Positions 1 to 8,972 of a stretch of 37,903 bases of DNA are shown here, piece by piece. The stretch's first letter is position 1, and each line of letters starts with the position of its first letter. The DNA is from Ardenticatenaceae bacterium. Its GTDB lineage: Bacteria > Chloroflexota > Anaerolineae > Promineifilales > Promineifilaceae. A program made the translations under genes and the position numbers. The notes under the pieces were generated by a model, which worked only from the letters and a program-made list of their open reading frames with translations, did no database searches and was not told the DNA's origin. The stretch lies in assembly GCA_020634495.1 (NCBI GenBank), contig JACKBR010000044.1, positions 1 through 37,903 on the forward strand. The letters run 5' to 3'.

Positions 1-1
1 C

Positions 2-616
2 GCGCTGCTCATCGACTGCCGCAGCCTGGAAACGCAGGCGGTGCCGCTGCCGCCTACGCTGGATGGTTCGGAAACGGCCGTAGTCATCCTGGACACCACC
101 ACCCGGCGCGGGCTGGTCGATTCCGCCTACAACGAGCGCCGCCAGCAGTGTGAAACGGCCGCTGAATTTTTTGGCGTACCTGCGCTGCGCGATGTCTCCA
201 TTAGCGAATTTTTGGCCGAAGCAGACAATTTGGCACCGCTCACCCGCCAGCGCGCCAGGCACGTCATCACCGAAAATTTGCGCACGCTCAACGCCGCCAA
301 AGCGATGCAAAATGCCGATGCCCTGCTGTTGGGCCAGCTGATGAACGAGAGCCACGTCAGTATGCGGGACGATTTTGAAATCACCAACGAGGCACTGAAC
401 GTGATGGTGGCCGCCGCCCAGGCGCAGCCCGCCTGCTACGGGGCCAGAATGACGGGCGGCGGTTTTGGCGGCTGTGCCGTGGCGCTGGTGCATGGGGGGC
501 AGGTGGATGATTTTGTAACGGCCGTTTCCCAACAATACCAGCAGCAAACCGGCCTCACCCCCAGAATTTACGTCTGCCAACCCAGCGACGGCGCCTCTGT
601 TCTTCCCCAAAATTGA
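2..616 (+). CDS. galK: Galactokinase, C-terminal part (5' end outside window)
   Basis: This is the C-terminal two thirds of a GHMP-family galactokinase, which phosphorylates galactose to galactose-1-phosphate in the Leloir pathway. The frame is open to the window edge, so the GTG at 41 is internal and the real start lies upstream. The visible sequence follows the family closely: ALLIDCRSLE, then YNERRQQCE, then ALRDVS, then ESHVSMRDDFEIT and the glycine-rich GHMP motif MTGGGFGGCAVAL near the end. The C-terminal YVCQPSDGA matches the usual end of GalK. galE follows 129 bp downstream on the same strand, consistent with a galactose-use cluster. A hairpin repeat separates the two genes, so co-transcription is not certain. 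Confidence 0.95.
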   Translation, partial: ALLIDCRSLETQAVPLPPTLDGSETAVVILDTTTRRGLVDSAYNERRQQCETAAEFFGVPALRDVSISEFLAEADNLAPLTRQRARHVITENLRTLNAAKAMQNADALLLGQLMNESHVSMRDDFEITNEALNVMVAAAQAQPACYGARMTGGGFGGCAVALVHGGQVDDFVTAVSQQYQQQTGLTPRIYVCQPSDGASVLPQN

Positions 617-665
617 TAGCGGTTCTGCAAGATTGACCGTGTACAAACGGTAAACGGTAACCCGT

Positions 666-707
666 CATCAGTAATCGGTACGACTTACCGACCACTGATT
701 ACTGAAA
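666..707. repeat. Inverted repeat between galK and galE (CAGTAATC family)
   Basis: CAGTAATC at 669-676 pairs with GATTACTG at 697-704, with an inner GGT/ACC pairing. No T-run follows, so it is not a classical terminator. The same words recur at 33419-33452 and inside carA at about 29386-29410, which marks it as one member of a dispersed family. Confidence 0.7.
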
Positions 708-745
708 ACCGAATACCGACTAACCGACACAAGGAGATTGACTCA

Positions 746-1729
746 ATGAAAATTCTAGTAACCGGCGGCGCTGGCTACATTGGCAGCATCACCGTGGAGC
801 GGCTAATTAAAGCTGGCGCGGAAGTGGTTGTTTTTGATAATTTGTACCAGGGTCACCGCGACGCCGTGCATCCTGATGCTGTTTTTGTGCAGGGTGATCT
901 GGCGGATAAAACGGCCGTTGAAGCGGCAATTGCTACCCACAAGCCAGATGGCATCATGCACTTTGCGTCTTACACATTGGTGGGCGAATCGGTGGAAAAG
1001 CCATTCCTTTACCTGCGCGACAATATTGTCAACGGGCTGAATTTGATTGAAACGGCCGTTGCCCACGGCGTCAAAGGGTTCATTCTCTCCTCCACCGCCA
1101 ACCTGTTCGACGACCCGGAACGGATGCCTATCGACGAAGAAGAGCGCATTGTGCCTGGCAGCCCCTACGGCGAATCGAAATTCATTTTGGAGCGGTATTT
1201 GTACTGGATGGATCGCCTGTACGACATGCGCTACACCTGCCTGCGCTACTTCAATGCCTGCGGCGCTACCGAAACACGCGGCGAAGACCATGACCCCGAA
1301 ACCCACCTCATTCCCCTGGTGCTGGAAGTGGCGCTGGGCCAACGCGAAAAAATCACCATCTTTGGCGACGATTACGACACGCCAGACGGCACCTGCGTGC
1401 GCGACTACATTCACGTCGTCGATTTGGCCGAAGCCCACATTTTAGCTATGCAGGAAATTTTGAATGGGGGACACAGCCGCAAGTACAATTTGGGAAACGG
1501 CCGTGGCTTCAGCGTCAAAGAAGTTATCGACACCGCCCGCGCAGTGACCGGGCATCCCATCCCCGCCGAAATTGGCCCGCGCCGCGCTGGCGACCCGGAC
1601 ATTCTCATTGCCAGCAGCGAAACCATCAACCATGAGCTTGGCTGGAAACCAATCTACCCCAACCTGCGCCAAATCATCGAAATGGCCTGGAAATGGCACG
1701 TAGCTAACCCGCATGGCTACGAGAAGTAA
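746..1729 (+). CDS. galE: UDP-glucose 4-epimerase
   Basis: Extended short-chain dehydrogenase of 327 aa that interconverts UDP-galactose and UDP-glucose using bound NAD. The N-terminal Rossmann motif GGAGYIGS, the SSTANLF segment holding the active-site Ser/Thr, the YGESK catalytic Tyr/Lys motif and RYFNACGA are all visible, as are the [10 protein letters not shown] and [11 protein letters not shown] stretches typical of GalE. The length is normal. The start is the ATG at 746, preceded by AAGGAG at 731-736 at good spacing. It follows galK, as expected for Leloir genes. It contains three copies of the ACGGCCGT palindrome. Confidence 0.96.
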   Translation: MKILVTGGAGYIGSITVERLIKAGAEVVVFDNLYQGHRDAVHPDAVFVQGDLADKTAVEAAIATHKPDGIMHFASYTLVGESVEKPFLYLRDNIVNGLNLIETAVAHGVKGFILSSTANLFDDPERMPIDEEERIVPGSPYGESKFILERYLYWMDRLYDMRYTCLRYFNACGATETRGEDHDPETHLIPLVLEVALGQREKITIFGDDYDTPDGTCVRDYIHVVDLAEAHILAMQEILNGGHSRKYNLGNGRGFSVKEVIDTARAVTGHPIPAEIGPRRAGDPDILIASSETINHELGWKPIYPNLRQIIEMAWKWHVANPHGYEK

Positions 1730-1747
1730 GCCATTTAGTAAAATGAA

Positions 1748-1801
1748 AGAAGTAAGAAGTAAAAAGTGAAAAGACGTGCGTCCAATTCTTTGCACTTTTC
1801 C
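1748..1801. repeat. AAGTAAGAAGTAAAAAGTG repeat with partial dyad
   Basis: The spacer between galE and plsY holds direct repeats of GAAGTAA/AAAAGTG type, and AAAAAGTG pairs with CACTTTT at 1793-1799. An expanded version of the same words lies directly before the transglutaminase gene at 35569-35613. Confidence 0.6.
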
Positions 1802-1824
1802 TTCTCATCTGTGACACTCATACA

Positions 1825-2409
1825 ATGACGGTTCTCTTTTGGACGCTTTTGGGCTTTGTTTTGGGCGCGATGCCGTTTTCGGTTTGGCTGGGGCGCTTTT
1901 TGCTGGGCAAAGAGATTCGTCAGTTTGGCGATAAAAATCCAGGGGCCACCAATGTCTTACGGGCGGGTGGCCCCTTTCCTTTTGCCCTGGCGCTTTTGCT
2001 GGACATTAGCAAAGGAGCCTTGCCGCTGGGTCTGGCCGTTTACGTTTTTGGGCTCGAAGGCTGGGGGCTTGTGCCTATTTCGTTGGGGCCACCGCTGGGG
2101 CACGCTTTTTCGCCATTCCTCAACTGGCGAGGGGGCAAGGCCGTTGCGGCAGCTTTTGGCGTTTGGATTGGACTGACCATCTGGACAATGCCGCTCCTGG
2201 CGCTGCTGCTGCTGGTACTGTTTGCCCTTTTGGTGACGCCATCTGGCTGGGCGGTGCTGCTGGCATTGGCTGGCATGTTGGCCGGGCTGCTCATCTGGTT
2301 TGACGATCCGGTTTTGCTGGGCGTGTGGGCGGGCCAGGCATTGCTAATGACCTGGACACATCGCGGCGATCTGGCGATACGGCCGTCTCTGCGTTATAAA
2401 AAGCCATGA
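1825..2409 (+). CDS. plsY: PlsY-type glycerol-3-phosphate acyltransferase
   Basis: Integral membrane protein of 194 aa that transfers the acyl group of acyl-phosphate to glycerol-3-phosphate, the first acylation in phospholipid synthesis. The family's conserved loops are visible: GDKNPGATNVLRAGG, then GHAFSPFLNWRGGKAVA. The rest is hydrophobic and consistent with the usual five membrane segments. The length is normal. The ATG at 1825 is the natural start, with no strong Shine-Dalgarno site. The stop overlaps the start of the downstream glycosyltransferase (ATGA at 2406-2409), so the two are translationally coupled. Confidence 0.92.
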   Translation: MTVLFWTLLGFVLGAMPFSVWLGRFLLGKEIRQFGDKNPGATNVLRAGGPFPFALALLLDISKGALPLGLAVYVFGLEGWGLVPISLGPPLGHAFSPFLNWRGGKAVAAAFGVWIGLTIWTMPLLALLLLVLFALLVTPSGWAVLLALAGMLAGLLIWFDDPVLLGVWAGQALLMTWTHRGDLAIRPSLRYKKP

Positions 2410-3578
2410 GTTTCCTGTTTTTACTGGGTGTTTTCATCTCCTTTGCCCTGTTTATTTTGGGGATAACGGCCGTTTCCAACTTCCTCTTTTTTCCTCGCCT
2501 AAAAACCCAACAGCCCCAGCAGCAGCCCAGGCTTTCCATCCTGATTCCGGCCCGCAATGAAGCGGCCGTGATCGCCCAAACTGTGAAGACGCTGCTGGCC
2601 CAAACTTATGCCAACTTTGAGCTCATCCTGCTAGACGATCAATCTGAAGACGGGACGGAAACCATCGCTGCCCAGGCGGCTGGCGACGATTCGCGGTTTC
2701 GCCTGCTGGCTGGCAGGCCATTGCCACCAGGCTGGTTGGGGAAAAATTGGGCCTGCCACCAACTCAGCCAGGCAGCCACCGGTGAGTGGCTGCTCTTTGC
2801 CGATGCCGATGTGCGCTGGACGGCCGTTGCCGTCAGCAGCCTCCTGGCCGAAGCCCAAAAACAGCAAGCCGACTTGCTGGCCATCTGGCCCACGCAGCAA
2901 ACCAAAAGCTGGGCCGAACGATTGGTCGTGCCCTTGTTAGGGTTTGTCATTTTATGCTACTTGCCCATTTTGCCCGTTCATTACACCCGTTGGGCCGCAT
3001 TCTCAGCCGCCAACGGCCAATGCCTGCTTTTCCGGCGGACAGCTTATGATCGGATTGGCGGGCACGCTGCGGTTCGGCACAATGTCATCGAAGATATTGC
3101 CCTGGCCAAACAGATCAAAAGAGCGCAGCTGCGCTTGCGCCTGGCGGATGCCAACAGGCTGGTAAGTTGTCGTATGTATCAAACCTGGGCCGAAGTTAGG
3201 GCGGGGTTTGCCAAGAATATTTTGGCGGGGCATGGGAACAGTCTTCTTTTTTTACTGCTTTCCACGGTTTTTCACTGGCTGGTTTTTGTCTTGCCGTGGC
3301 TGTGGTTTGCGCTCACGCTGGACGCCTGGCCTTTAATTTTGCTGGTGGGGGGCGTTCTGTTGCGGCTGGGAACGGCCGTGTTCACCCGACAGCGCCCCCG
3401 CGACGCCATTTTCATGCCAATCTCCGTGCTGCTCATGAGCTGGATCGCGATCCAAGCAATTTGGTGGCGTTACCGGGGCACAACTGAGTGGAAAGGAAGA
3501 ATCTTGCCGATGCTGCTGGTAGCAGCTACCTGCAAATTATTGGAATTAGATTGTAATCTATTTTGTAATGTTGTTTAA
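2406..3578 (+). CDS. Membrane-associated family 2 glycosyltransferase
   Basis: 390-aa GT2 enzyme with an N-terminal membrane anchor, a GT-A domain and three or four C-terminal membrane segments. Visible motifs are LSILIPARNEA, the LLDDQSEDGT nucleotide-binding stretch, the metal-binding FADADVRW and a VIEDIALAKQIKRA acceptor-side motif. It resembles the CrtQ/HpnI-like group that modifies carotenoids or other membrane lipids; the substrate cannot be read from sequence. It overlaps plsY by 4 bp, suggesting a lipid-related operon. After TEWKGR, where relatives usually end, about 25 further residues run into a spacer with small dyads, so the tail may be read-through of a lost stop. Confidence 0.85.
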   Translation: MSFLFLLGVFISFALFILGITAVSNFLFFPRLKTQQPQQQPRLSILIPARNEAAVIAQTVKTLLAQTYANFELILLDDQSEDGTETIAAQAAGDDSRFRLLAGRPLPPGWLGKNWACHQLSQAATGEWLLFADADVRWTAVAVSSLLAEAQKQQADLLAIWPTQQTKSWAERLVVPLLGFVILCYLPILPVHYTRWAAFSAANGQCLLFRRTAYDRIGGHAAVRHNVIEDIALAKQIKRAQLRLRLADANRLVSCRMYQTWAEVRAGFAKNILAGHGNSLLFLLLSTVFHWLVFVLPWLWFALTLDAWPLILLVGGVLLRLGTAVFTRQRPRDAIFMPISVLLMSWIAIQAIWWRYRGTTEWKGRILPMLLVAATCKLLELDCNLFCNVV

Positions 3579-3591
3579 CTATAAATTGAAC

Positions 3592-3611
3592 CAAGGTTTG
3601 CAAAAACCTTG
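3592..3611. repeat. Short hairpin after the GT2 gene
   Basis: CAAGGTTT (3592-3599), loop gcaa, AAACCTTG (3604-3611). It sits 14 bp after the stop at 3578 with no T-run, so it may stabilise the 3' end rather than terminate. Confidence 0.5.
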
Positions 3612-3789
3612 CCTGGGTAGGGCCTAACAATCATTACAGTAACAACAAAGACTCATCGCAACCGCATCGCTGCAAACAACTTACCCGCACTGGAGCCAAC
3701 ATCGCAAAAGCATTGCACACCATCACAGTCTCATCGCCGTTTACAACGTAGCTGCACTACTGCCTTGTGTGGTACCTACCCAAACGAGG

Positions 3790-3854
3790 AAAGAGCTTAG
3801 GCCATCATTATTTTCGTTCCCAACGACATTAAGATTCGGTCTAAGCTCTTTTTT
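3790..3854 (+). terminator. Long-loop terminator-like hairpin overlapping the aroQ stop codon
   Basis: AAGAGCTTAG (3791-3800) pairs perfectly with CTAAGCTCTT (3841-3850), followed by more T residues on the plus strand. A small inner hairpin, TCGTTcccAACGA, lies in the loop. The 3' arm contains the aroQ stop codon (TAG read on the minus strand at 3841-3843). It could terminate plus-strand transcription from the GT2 gene. Confidence 0.6.
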
Positions 3855-4290
3855 CTTCTATTTTAGCCAGAAGCGCCTGCAAACCCAACTGGTAGCTGCG
3901 CCAACCAAACCCCGAAATTTGCCCAACACAAACGGCCGCTATTACCGAGTGATGCCGAAAAGATTCTCTAGCATGAATGTTAGACAGATGCACCTCTACC
4001 GTGGGCAAGTTAACGGCCGCAATGGCATCGCGTAGGGCGTAGCTATAATGGGTAAACGCCCCGGGGTTTATGAGGATACCATCGGCCCAGCGCTGCGCTT
4101 CATGAATGGCATCGATGAGTTCGCCTTCATGATTAGACTGGACAGGCTGGATGGCTGCTTGCGCCGCCTTTGCTTGTTCAGATAGTTGATTGTTAATGTC
4201 GGTGAGGGTGAAACGGCCGTAAACATCCGGTTCACGACTCCCCAACAAATTCAAATTAGGACCATGCAAAACCAATATCTTCATTGCCAT
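3841..4290 (-). CDS. aroQ: Type II 3-dehydroquinate dehydratase
   Basis: 149-aa dodecameric type II dehydroquinase of the shikimate pathway, converting 3-dehydroquinate to 3-dehydroshikimate. All family motifs are present: [18 protein letters not shown] with the catalytic Tyr, [48 protein letters not shown]. The length is normal. The ATG at 4290 has AGGA about 8 bases upstream; a second ATG two codons later is possible. It is the only minus-strand gene in the first 22 kb. Its last codons lie in the arm of a terminator-like hairpin. Confidence 0.96.
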   Translation of the reverse strand: MAMKILVLHGPNLNLLGSREPDVYGRFTLTDINNQLSEQAKAAQAAIQPVQSNHEGELIDAIHEAQRWADGILINPGAFTHYSYALRDAIAAVNLPTVEVHLSNIHARESFRHHSVIAAVCVGQISGFGWRSYQLGLQALLAKIEEKRA

Positions 4291-4418
4291 TTGAAATTCC
4301 TATTCGTATCATAGCCATCCCCAGGTACTAGTCAACAGGTACCCCAAGGTTCTTACGTCATTTTAACAACAAAAGCTGGCATAATTCGCTGACATTGGAA
4401 CAATAATTGCAAGCTTCA

Positions 4419-4511
4419 TATGCTTAAATAAGCATCAAAAAAATCTTATTTTTACGGGGGGCGCCACTCAAACCAACCTCTTCGCTACCAACATCCAATG
4501 ATCATGGCGCC
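4419..4511. other. Dyads upstream of the histidine kinase
   Basis: In the 244-bp divergent spacer, ATGCTTaaatAAGCAT lies at 4419-4434, and GGCGCCA (4460-4466) pairs with TGGCGCC (4505-4511). A possible -10 (TATAAC, 4525-4530) sits close to the first ATG of the kinase; I see no convincing -35 with it. Confidence 0.35.
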
Positions 4512-4534
4512 ATAAACATTTTTGTATAACGATC

Positions 4535-6037
4535 ATGAAGCCAAATAAATATGGCTTGCATCAAGGTCGCCTTTTGGCAAAAAAGGTACACCTGAAATGT
4601 TTGGCCATCAAAAATTACTTTCTACCACCAAAACCGGCATACCAAAGCCGAAACACTAATTTGGACATCTTGCTGCTGCACGGCCGTGACCGCATCTTGA
4701 CAATTATGCTGCGTCTCACTTCGTTGTTAGGCCTGGCAGGCATTTTAGTTGTCATGGGCAGCCTTCTGGAACGCCATCGCTGGGATTTAGTGTTGGTCTA
4801 TCTCATTGCCATGTTTGCCATTGGCATTATTAGCTATTTACGCCAAATCAACTATACGGTTCGAGCTATTACCTTTTTGGGGATATTGTACCTTATTGGC
4901 GTGATTGACTTGTCCTTTTTTGGCATTGCTGAAGATTGGCGTCTTTACTTTTCTGCCTTTTCAATTTTAGCTGCGCTATTTTTAGGCTGGCGAGCCGGGC
5001 TTGTTGCCTTGCTTTTAAGTCTTATTTCGTTTGTCACCATTGCCCGGCAAATTTCCTTAGGCAACCTGGTGATTACCGCATCTGCCGTTGAAAGTCCCAT
5101 CCCCAACACAGAAATAATTATCGCCTTTAGTGTGGCGTTTGTTTTGGCAAATGGAATTGTTATTTCTGCCATTATTGCCCTTTTGGACGAGTTTGAAAAT
5201 GCCACAATAAAGGAGCGAGAAGCAGCCATCAAGCTAGAGCAGAATACGGCCGAATTACAGTTTTCCTTAAAACGCGAGCAACAATTGGCCCATGAGGTCG
5301 CTTTTGCCTTGCAGCGGGAAGAAGAGCTGAATAAGCTGCGTTCCAAAATTATCACAACGATTTCCCATGAATTCCGCACCCCGCTGACGGTCATTAACAA
5401 TTCGGCCAGCTTGCTAGATAAATATTATCAACGGCTCACCGGCGACAAGCGCCAGGAGCAGTTTGCTCGCATCCAACAATCCATTGTTTACCTCACGAAT
5501 TTACTGCAAGACATCTCTCTGGTGGAGGACTCACAGGACAACAGTATCCAACCTCGCCGCGAATCGCTCTTGTTTGGCCAACTGTGCCAACGGCTCATTG
5601 AAGACCTTAAACAGGAAACGGCCGTACCCAACAACCTGGAAATTCAGACCGCAGGAAACGATGGTCAAATGCTAATTTTGGATTATCAATTTCTTAAGCA
5701 AATAGCGCTTAATCTACTCACCAATGCGTCCAAATATTCCTCTTCGCAGCTTCCTGTGCTGTTGGAGATTGCCTGCAACAGCCAGTTAACCCTCACCATT
5801 ACAGACCAAGGCATTGGCATCCCAGATGACGAAAAAGTTAAGATTTGGGAGCTGTTTTACCGTGGCAGCAATGTAGATTCAAGCAGTGGGCTCGGCCTGG
5901 GACTTTATCTTGTTTCGCAGCTATTAGAAATAATGGGCGGCACAATTTCGGTGGCGGATCGGCCCACAAACGGAACGATCTTCGTGGTGAAGCTGCCGCT
6001 TCAACCGCCCACCACTGGGCTTCCCCAATCCAAATAA
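4535..6037 (+). CDS. Membrane-bound sensor histidine kinase
   Basis: 500-aa two-component kinase. About six hydrophobic segments lie between residues 57 and 215 and form a membrane sensor with no obvious extracellular domain. A coiled coil follows at about 218-270. The HisKA domain starts with SHEFRTPLTV, phospho-acceptor His278. The HATPase domain shows the N box LLTNASKYSS, G1 DQGIGIPDDE and G2 SGLGLGLYLVSQ. No response regulator gene is adjacent, so it is an orphan here. The ATG at 4535 is the first in frame; an ATG at 4706 would still keep every membrane segment and cannot be excluded. The signal is unknown. Confidence 0.85.
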   Translation: MKPNKYGLHQGRLLAKKVHLKCLAIKNYFLPPKPAYQSRNTNLDILLLHGRDRILTIMLRLTSLLGLAGILVVMGSLLERHRWDLVLVYLIAMFAIGIISYLRQINYTVRAITFLGILYLIGVIDLSFFGIAEDWRLYFSAFSILAALFLGWRAGLVALLLSLISFVTIARQISLGNLVITASAVESPIPNTEIIIAFSVAFVLANGIVISAIIALLDEFENATIKEREAAIKLEQNTAELQFSLKREQQLAHEVAFALQREEELNKLRSKIITTISHEFRTPLTVINNSASLLDKYYQRLTGDKRQEQFARIQQSIVYLTNLLQDISLVEDSQDNSIQPRRESLLFGQLCQRLIEDLKQETAVPNNLEIQTAGNDGQMLILDYQFLKQIALNLLTNASKYSSSQLPVLLEIACNSQLTLTITDQGIGIPDDEKVKIWELFYRGSNVDSSSGLGLGLYLVSQLLEIMGGTISVADRPTNGTIFVVKLPLQPPTTGLPQSK

Positions 6038-6072
6038 GCAGCCAAATTCCCGTTGACGCATCTAGAACTGTT

Positions 6073-6120
6073 TGTTACCATCAGCCGCTGTCAATTTAAT
6101 GCAGTAAGGTGATGGTAACA
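6073..6120. repeat. 11-bp inverted repeat after the kinase
   Basis: TGTTACCATCA (6073-6083) pairs perfectly with TGATGGTAACA (6110-6120) across a 26-base loop. It lies 36 bp after the kinase stop and ahead of the metA leader. Confidence 0.6.
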
Positions 6121-6193
6121 TGCAGTTGAGATTGCCAACTAATTTCTTCAATAATGCCATGATGTGTAACATGCCTTGCTGTATCTGTATCAA

Positions 6194-6265
6194 GCGGGAG
6201 CAGTTCTGTGCCCGACTGGTACCGTTGGCTTGTTAAATCACCACAGCACCAACGACTTCTCCCGC
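6194..6265 (+). promoter_or_regulatory. Nested stem structure in the metA leader
   Basis: In the 356-bp spacer before metA, GCGGGAG (6194-6200) pairs with CTCCCGC (6259-6265) and encloses CGTTGG (6223-6228) paired with CCAACG (6249-6254). It lies about 130 bp before the metA start, a plausible place for a regulatory leader of methionine genes. I cannot match it to a known SAM riboswitch. The rest of the spacer (6266-6393) shows only one ACGGCCGT copy at about 6311. Confidence 0.3.
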
Positions 6266-6393
6266 GACTCCCTTGAAAATTTTCCTTGCTCAGCCTACTT
6301 CTTTGCAGAGTACGGCCGTTTCCAACCCAAATAACTAAACACCGCAGCCCGGTACTCGCCCTGGCTCACCAACAGAAAACAGAAAATAATCGT

Positions 6394-7461
6394 ATGCCTT
6401 TAGTCGCTCATTCCCCCCTGCCCACCTTCGAGCAATTACGCTCCCAAGGTCAAGAAATCTTGTCTCTGGATCATGCCCTGCACCAGGATATTCGTGAACT
6501 TCACATTGGGCTGCTCAACATGATGCCCGACGCCGCCCTCACTGTCACCGAGCAACAGTTTATGCGCTTGCTGGGCAGCTCCAATCAAATTGCCCAGTTC
6601 TACGTTTATCCCTTCTCTATTTCTGGTCTGCCGCGCAGCCCAAAAACCCAGGCATACATCAACGAATATTACGCCTCATTTGCCCAGCTAAAGGAGGAAG
6701 GATTGGATGCTCTGGTGATCACCGGAGCCAATGTGGCCAACCCCACCCTGGAACAGGAACCATTCTGGCAGCCGCTGCAAGATGTCATTGCCTGGGCAAC
6801 AGAAAACGTCACCTCTGTTTTGTGCTCTTGCCTGGCGACCCACGCCCTGGTGAAGCAGCTCTACGGCATCAAACGACAGCGGCTGCCTGCCAAAAAATGG
6901 GGCGTCTACCCGCACCGCATCACCCAAAAAGCACATCCGCTGCTGCGCCACATCAACACCCGGTTCGATGTGGTGCATTCCCGCTACAACGCCATCACGC
7001 GGGCGCAGTTGGAGGCAGCTGGCCTCGCTATTTTGGTAGAGGGTGAGGCAGGGGGCGTCCACATGGCGGTTAGCCCAGATCAATTTCGCATTGTCTACTT
7101 CCAGGGGCATCCAGAGTACGATTTCAACAGTCTACTCAAGGAGTACAAGCGAGAAGTGCTGCGCTTCATTGCGGGCGAAATTGATGAATATCCACCGCAC
7201 CCAGAAAACTACTTCCCAGCAACGGCCGCAGCCATTGCCGACGAATACCAGGCGATTATTCTGGCCAGCCAGGAGGCCGGTACGCCCATTCCACCCTTCC
7301 CCGAAGCTGCGATTGCTCAACATCTCGATAACACCTGGGGTGATACGGGCAAGGCATTGTTTAACAATTGGCTGGGGCTGGTTTACCAACTGACGGCGCT
7401 GGATAGGAAACGGCCGTTTGTTCCCGGCATTGACCCCAATAACCCACTCGGACTACGTTAA
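6394..7461 (+). CDS. metA: Homoserine O-acyltransferase, MetA family
   Basis: 355-aa class-I-glutamine-amidotransferase-like enzyme that activates homoserine by O-succinylation or O-acetylation, the first committed step of methionine synthesis. I chose the ATG at 6394 because relatives begin MPLVAHxxLPTFE; the frame is open further upstream but that part looks non-coding. Visible motifs are IGLLNMMPDAALTVTEQQF, the nucleophile region CSCLATHAL (Cys146 by alignment with Cys142 of E. coli), RWGVYPHR-like KKWGVYPHR and FQGHPEYD with the catalytic His and Glu. Acyl donor specificity cannot be set by eye, but the neighbouring metY uses O-acetylhomoserine, which favours acetyl. No strong ribosome site is seen. 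Confidence 0.9.
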   Translation: MPLVAHSPLPTFEQLRSQGQEILSLDHALHQDIRELHIGLLNMMPDAALTVTEQQFMRLLGSSNQIAQFYVYPFSISGLPRSPKTQAYINEYYASFAQLKEEGLDALVITGANVANPTLEQEPFWQPLQDVIAWATENVTSVLCSCLATHALVKQLYGIKRQRLPAKKWGVYPHRITQKAHPLLRHINTRFDVVHSRYNAITRAQLEAAGLAILVEGEAGGVHMAVSPDQFRIVYFQGHPEYDFNSLLKEYKREVLRFIAGEIDEYPPHPENYFPATAAAIADEYQAIILASQEAGTPIPPFPEAAIAQHLDNTWGDTGKALFNNWLGLVYQLTALDRKRPFVPGIDPNNPLGLR

Positions 7462-7491
7462 GCACCCATTTTACTTCTTTGGGATGAGACT

Positions 7492-7541
7492 TTTTGAAAC
7501 GTGAAACGTGAAGCGTGAGTTTCTTCACGCTTCACGTTTCA
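7492..7541. repeat. 16-bp perfect hairpin between metA and metY
   Basis: GAAACGTGAAGCGTGA (7503-7518) pairs perfectly with 7525-7540 around a 6-base loop. The 5' side carries an extra copy of the unit ACGTGAA. A related word set occurs at 11608-11633 before pyrC, so it is a dispersed family. It could reduce read-through between metA and metY. Confidence 0.75.
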
Positions 7542-7580
7542 AAAGAACCCAAAGGCCAAAATAAAGGAGATTCACCTACG

Positions 7581-8855
7581 ATGAAAGCAGCAACCATTGG
7601 TATCCACGGCGGCTACGAAACCGATCCCACCACCAAAGCCGTCGCCGTACCCATCTATCAGACCGTCGCTTATGAATTTGATAACGCCCAACACGGTGCA
7701 GATTTGTTTAACCTGGCCGTGCCGGGCAACATCTACACCCGCATCATGAACCCCACGGCCGATGTGCTGGAAAAGCGCGTGGCTGAACTAGAAGGCGGCA
7801 TTGCGGGGCTGGCCGTCAGCGCCGGAAGCGCGGCGGTCAACTATTCCATCCTGACCATTGCCGAAGCAGGCAACAACATCGTCTCGGTGCCGCTGCTGTA
7901 TGGCGGAACCTACACCCTGTTTGCCCACATGCTGCCCAAGCAAGGCATCGAGGTGCGGTTTGCCGAAGACGACAGCCCCGCCAGCCTGGAAAAATTGATT
8001 GATGACAAAACTTCGGCCGTTTACTGCGAAACAATCGGCAACCCGGCAGGCAATATTGTGGATATGGAAGCCATTGCTACGATGGCTCACAAGCACGGCG
8101 TCCCCGTCATTGTGGATAACACCGTCGCCACGCCCATCCTCATCCGCCCCATCGACTACGGAGCAGATATTGTGGTGCATTCGCTGACCAAATACATGGG
8201 CGGGCACGGCAACTCCTTGGGCGGCGTCATCGTTGATTCTGGCAGATTCCCCTGGGCCGAACATGCCGACCGCTTCCCCATGCTGAACAATCCAGAGCCA
8301 TCGTACCACGGCGTGGTGTACACCGAGGCATTGGGGCCAGCCGCCTACATTGGGCGGGCGCGCACTGTGCCGCTGCGCAACACCGGCTCGGCCATCAGTC
8401 CCTTAAATGCCTTCCTGATTTTGCAGGGCATCGAAACATTGGCCCTGCGCATGGAGCGCCACACGGAAAATGCCCTGGCGGTTGCCAACTATTTGGACAA
8501 CCACGACAGCGTGGCCTGGGTGAGCTTTGCCGGTTTGCCCAGCTCGCCGTATTATGAATTGGCGCAAAAATATACAAACGGCCGTCCCTCAGCCCTCCTC
8601 ACTTTTGGCATCAAGGGCGGTTTTGAAGCCGGGGTGAAGTTCTACGATGCGCTCAAGCTGTTCAAACGGCTGGTCAACATCGGCGACGCCAAATCGCTGG
8701 CGGCACATCCAGCCTCCACCACCCACCGCCAGCTCAATGATGAAGAGCTGGCAGCCGCAGGCGTCACGCCAGATGCCATCCGGCTGTGCATCGGCATTGA
8801 GCACATTGACGACATTTTGGCTGATTTGGAACAGGCGCTGGCCGTAGCTGCCTGA
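7581..8855 (+). CDS. metY: O-acetylhomoserine sulfhydrylase
   Basis: 424-aa PLP-dependent Cys/Met metabolism enzyme that makes homocysteine from O-acetylhomoserine and sulfide. The ATG at 7581 follows AAGGAG (7564-7569) at good spacing; upstream codons to 7515 read through the hairpin repeat and are not believed. Motifs are YTRIMNPTADVLEKRVAELEGG, VPLLYGGTYTLF, the aspartate-containing VIVDNTVATP and the PLP lysine in VVHSLTKYMGGHG (Lys204). HPASTTHRQL near the C-terminus is typical of the family. It completes direct sulfhydrylation with metA upstream. Confidence 0.95.
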   Translation: MKAATIGIHGGYETDPTTKAVAVPIYQTVAYEFDNAQHGADLFNLAVPGNIYTRIMNPTADVLEKRVAELEGGIAGLAVSAGSAAVNYSILTIAEAGNNIVSVPLLYGGTYTLFAHMLPKQGIEVRFAEDDSPASLEKLIDDKTSAVYCETIGNPAGNIVDMEAIATMAHKHGVPVIVDNTVATPILIRPIDYGADIVVHSLTKYMGGHGNSLGGVIVDSGRFPWAEHADRFPMLNNPEPSYHGVVYTEALGPAAYIGRARTVPLRNTGSAISPLNAFLILQGIETLALRMERHTENALAVANYLDNHDSVAWVSFAGLPSSPYYELAQKYTNGRPSALLTFGIKGGFEAGVKFYDALKLFKRLVNIGDAKSLAAHPASTTHRQLNDEELAAAGVTPDAIRLCIGIEHIDDILADLEQALAVAA

Positions 8856-8864
8856 TAATTTTGA

Positions 8865-8954
8865 GAGGAAGTAGCATCCTCAGGCGTGTGCTAAACGGAG
8901 TTGAAGTATGCGGCTTGGCAAAATTCCGTTCGCATCTGAGGATGCTCACTCCTC
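8865..8954. repeat. 90-bp nested inverted repeat between metY and the LysE gene
   Basis: Three nested arms: GAGGA (8865-8869)/TCCTC (8950-8954), GCATCCTCAG (8874-8883)/CTGAGGATGC (8936-8945) and AACGGA (8893-8898)/TCCGTT (8925-8930). The clean nested form looks like a mobile palindromic element or a folded RNA rather than a simple terminator; no T-run follows. Confidence 0.65.
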
Positions 8955-8972
8955 GGTTTGGGAGTGTAGATC

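Noticed and set aside
803..1438. 211-aa minus-strand frame opposite galE
   Set aside because: A shadow of galE; no family features or ribosome site.
6211..6230. TGGTACCG in the metA leader as a T-box
   Set aside because: The word resembles the T-box core, but no specifier stem, stem I motifs or following terminator could be seen.
6190..6270. SAM-I riboswitch
   Set aside because: The conserved GGGA/CTGGCCC and GCAACC parts are missing.
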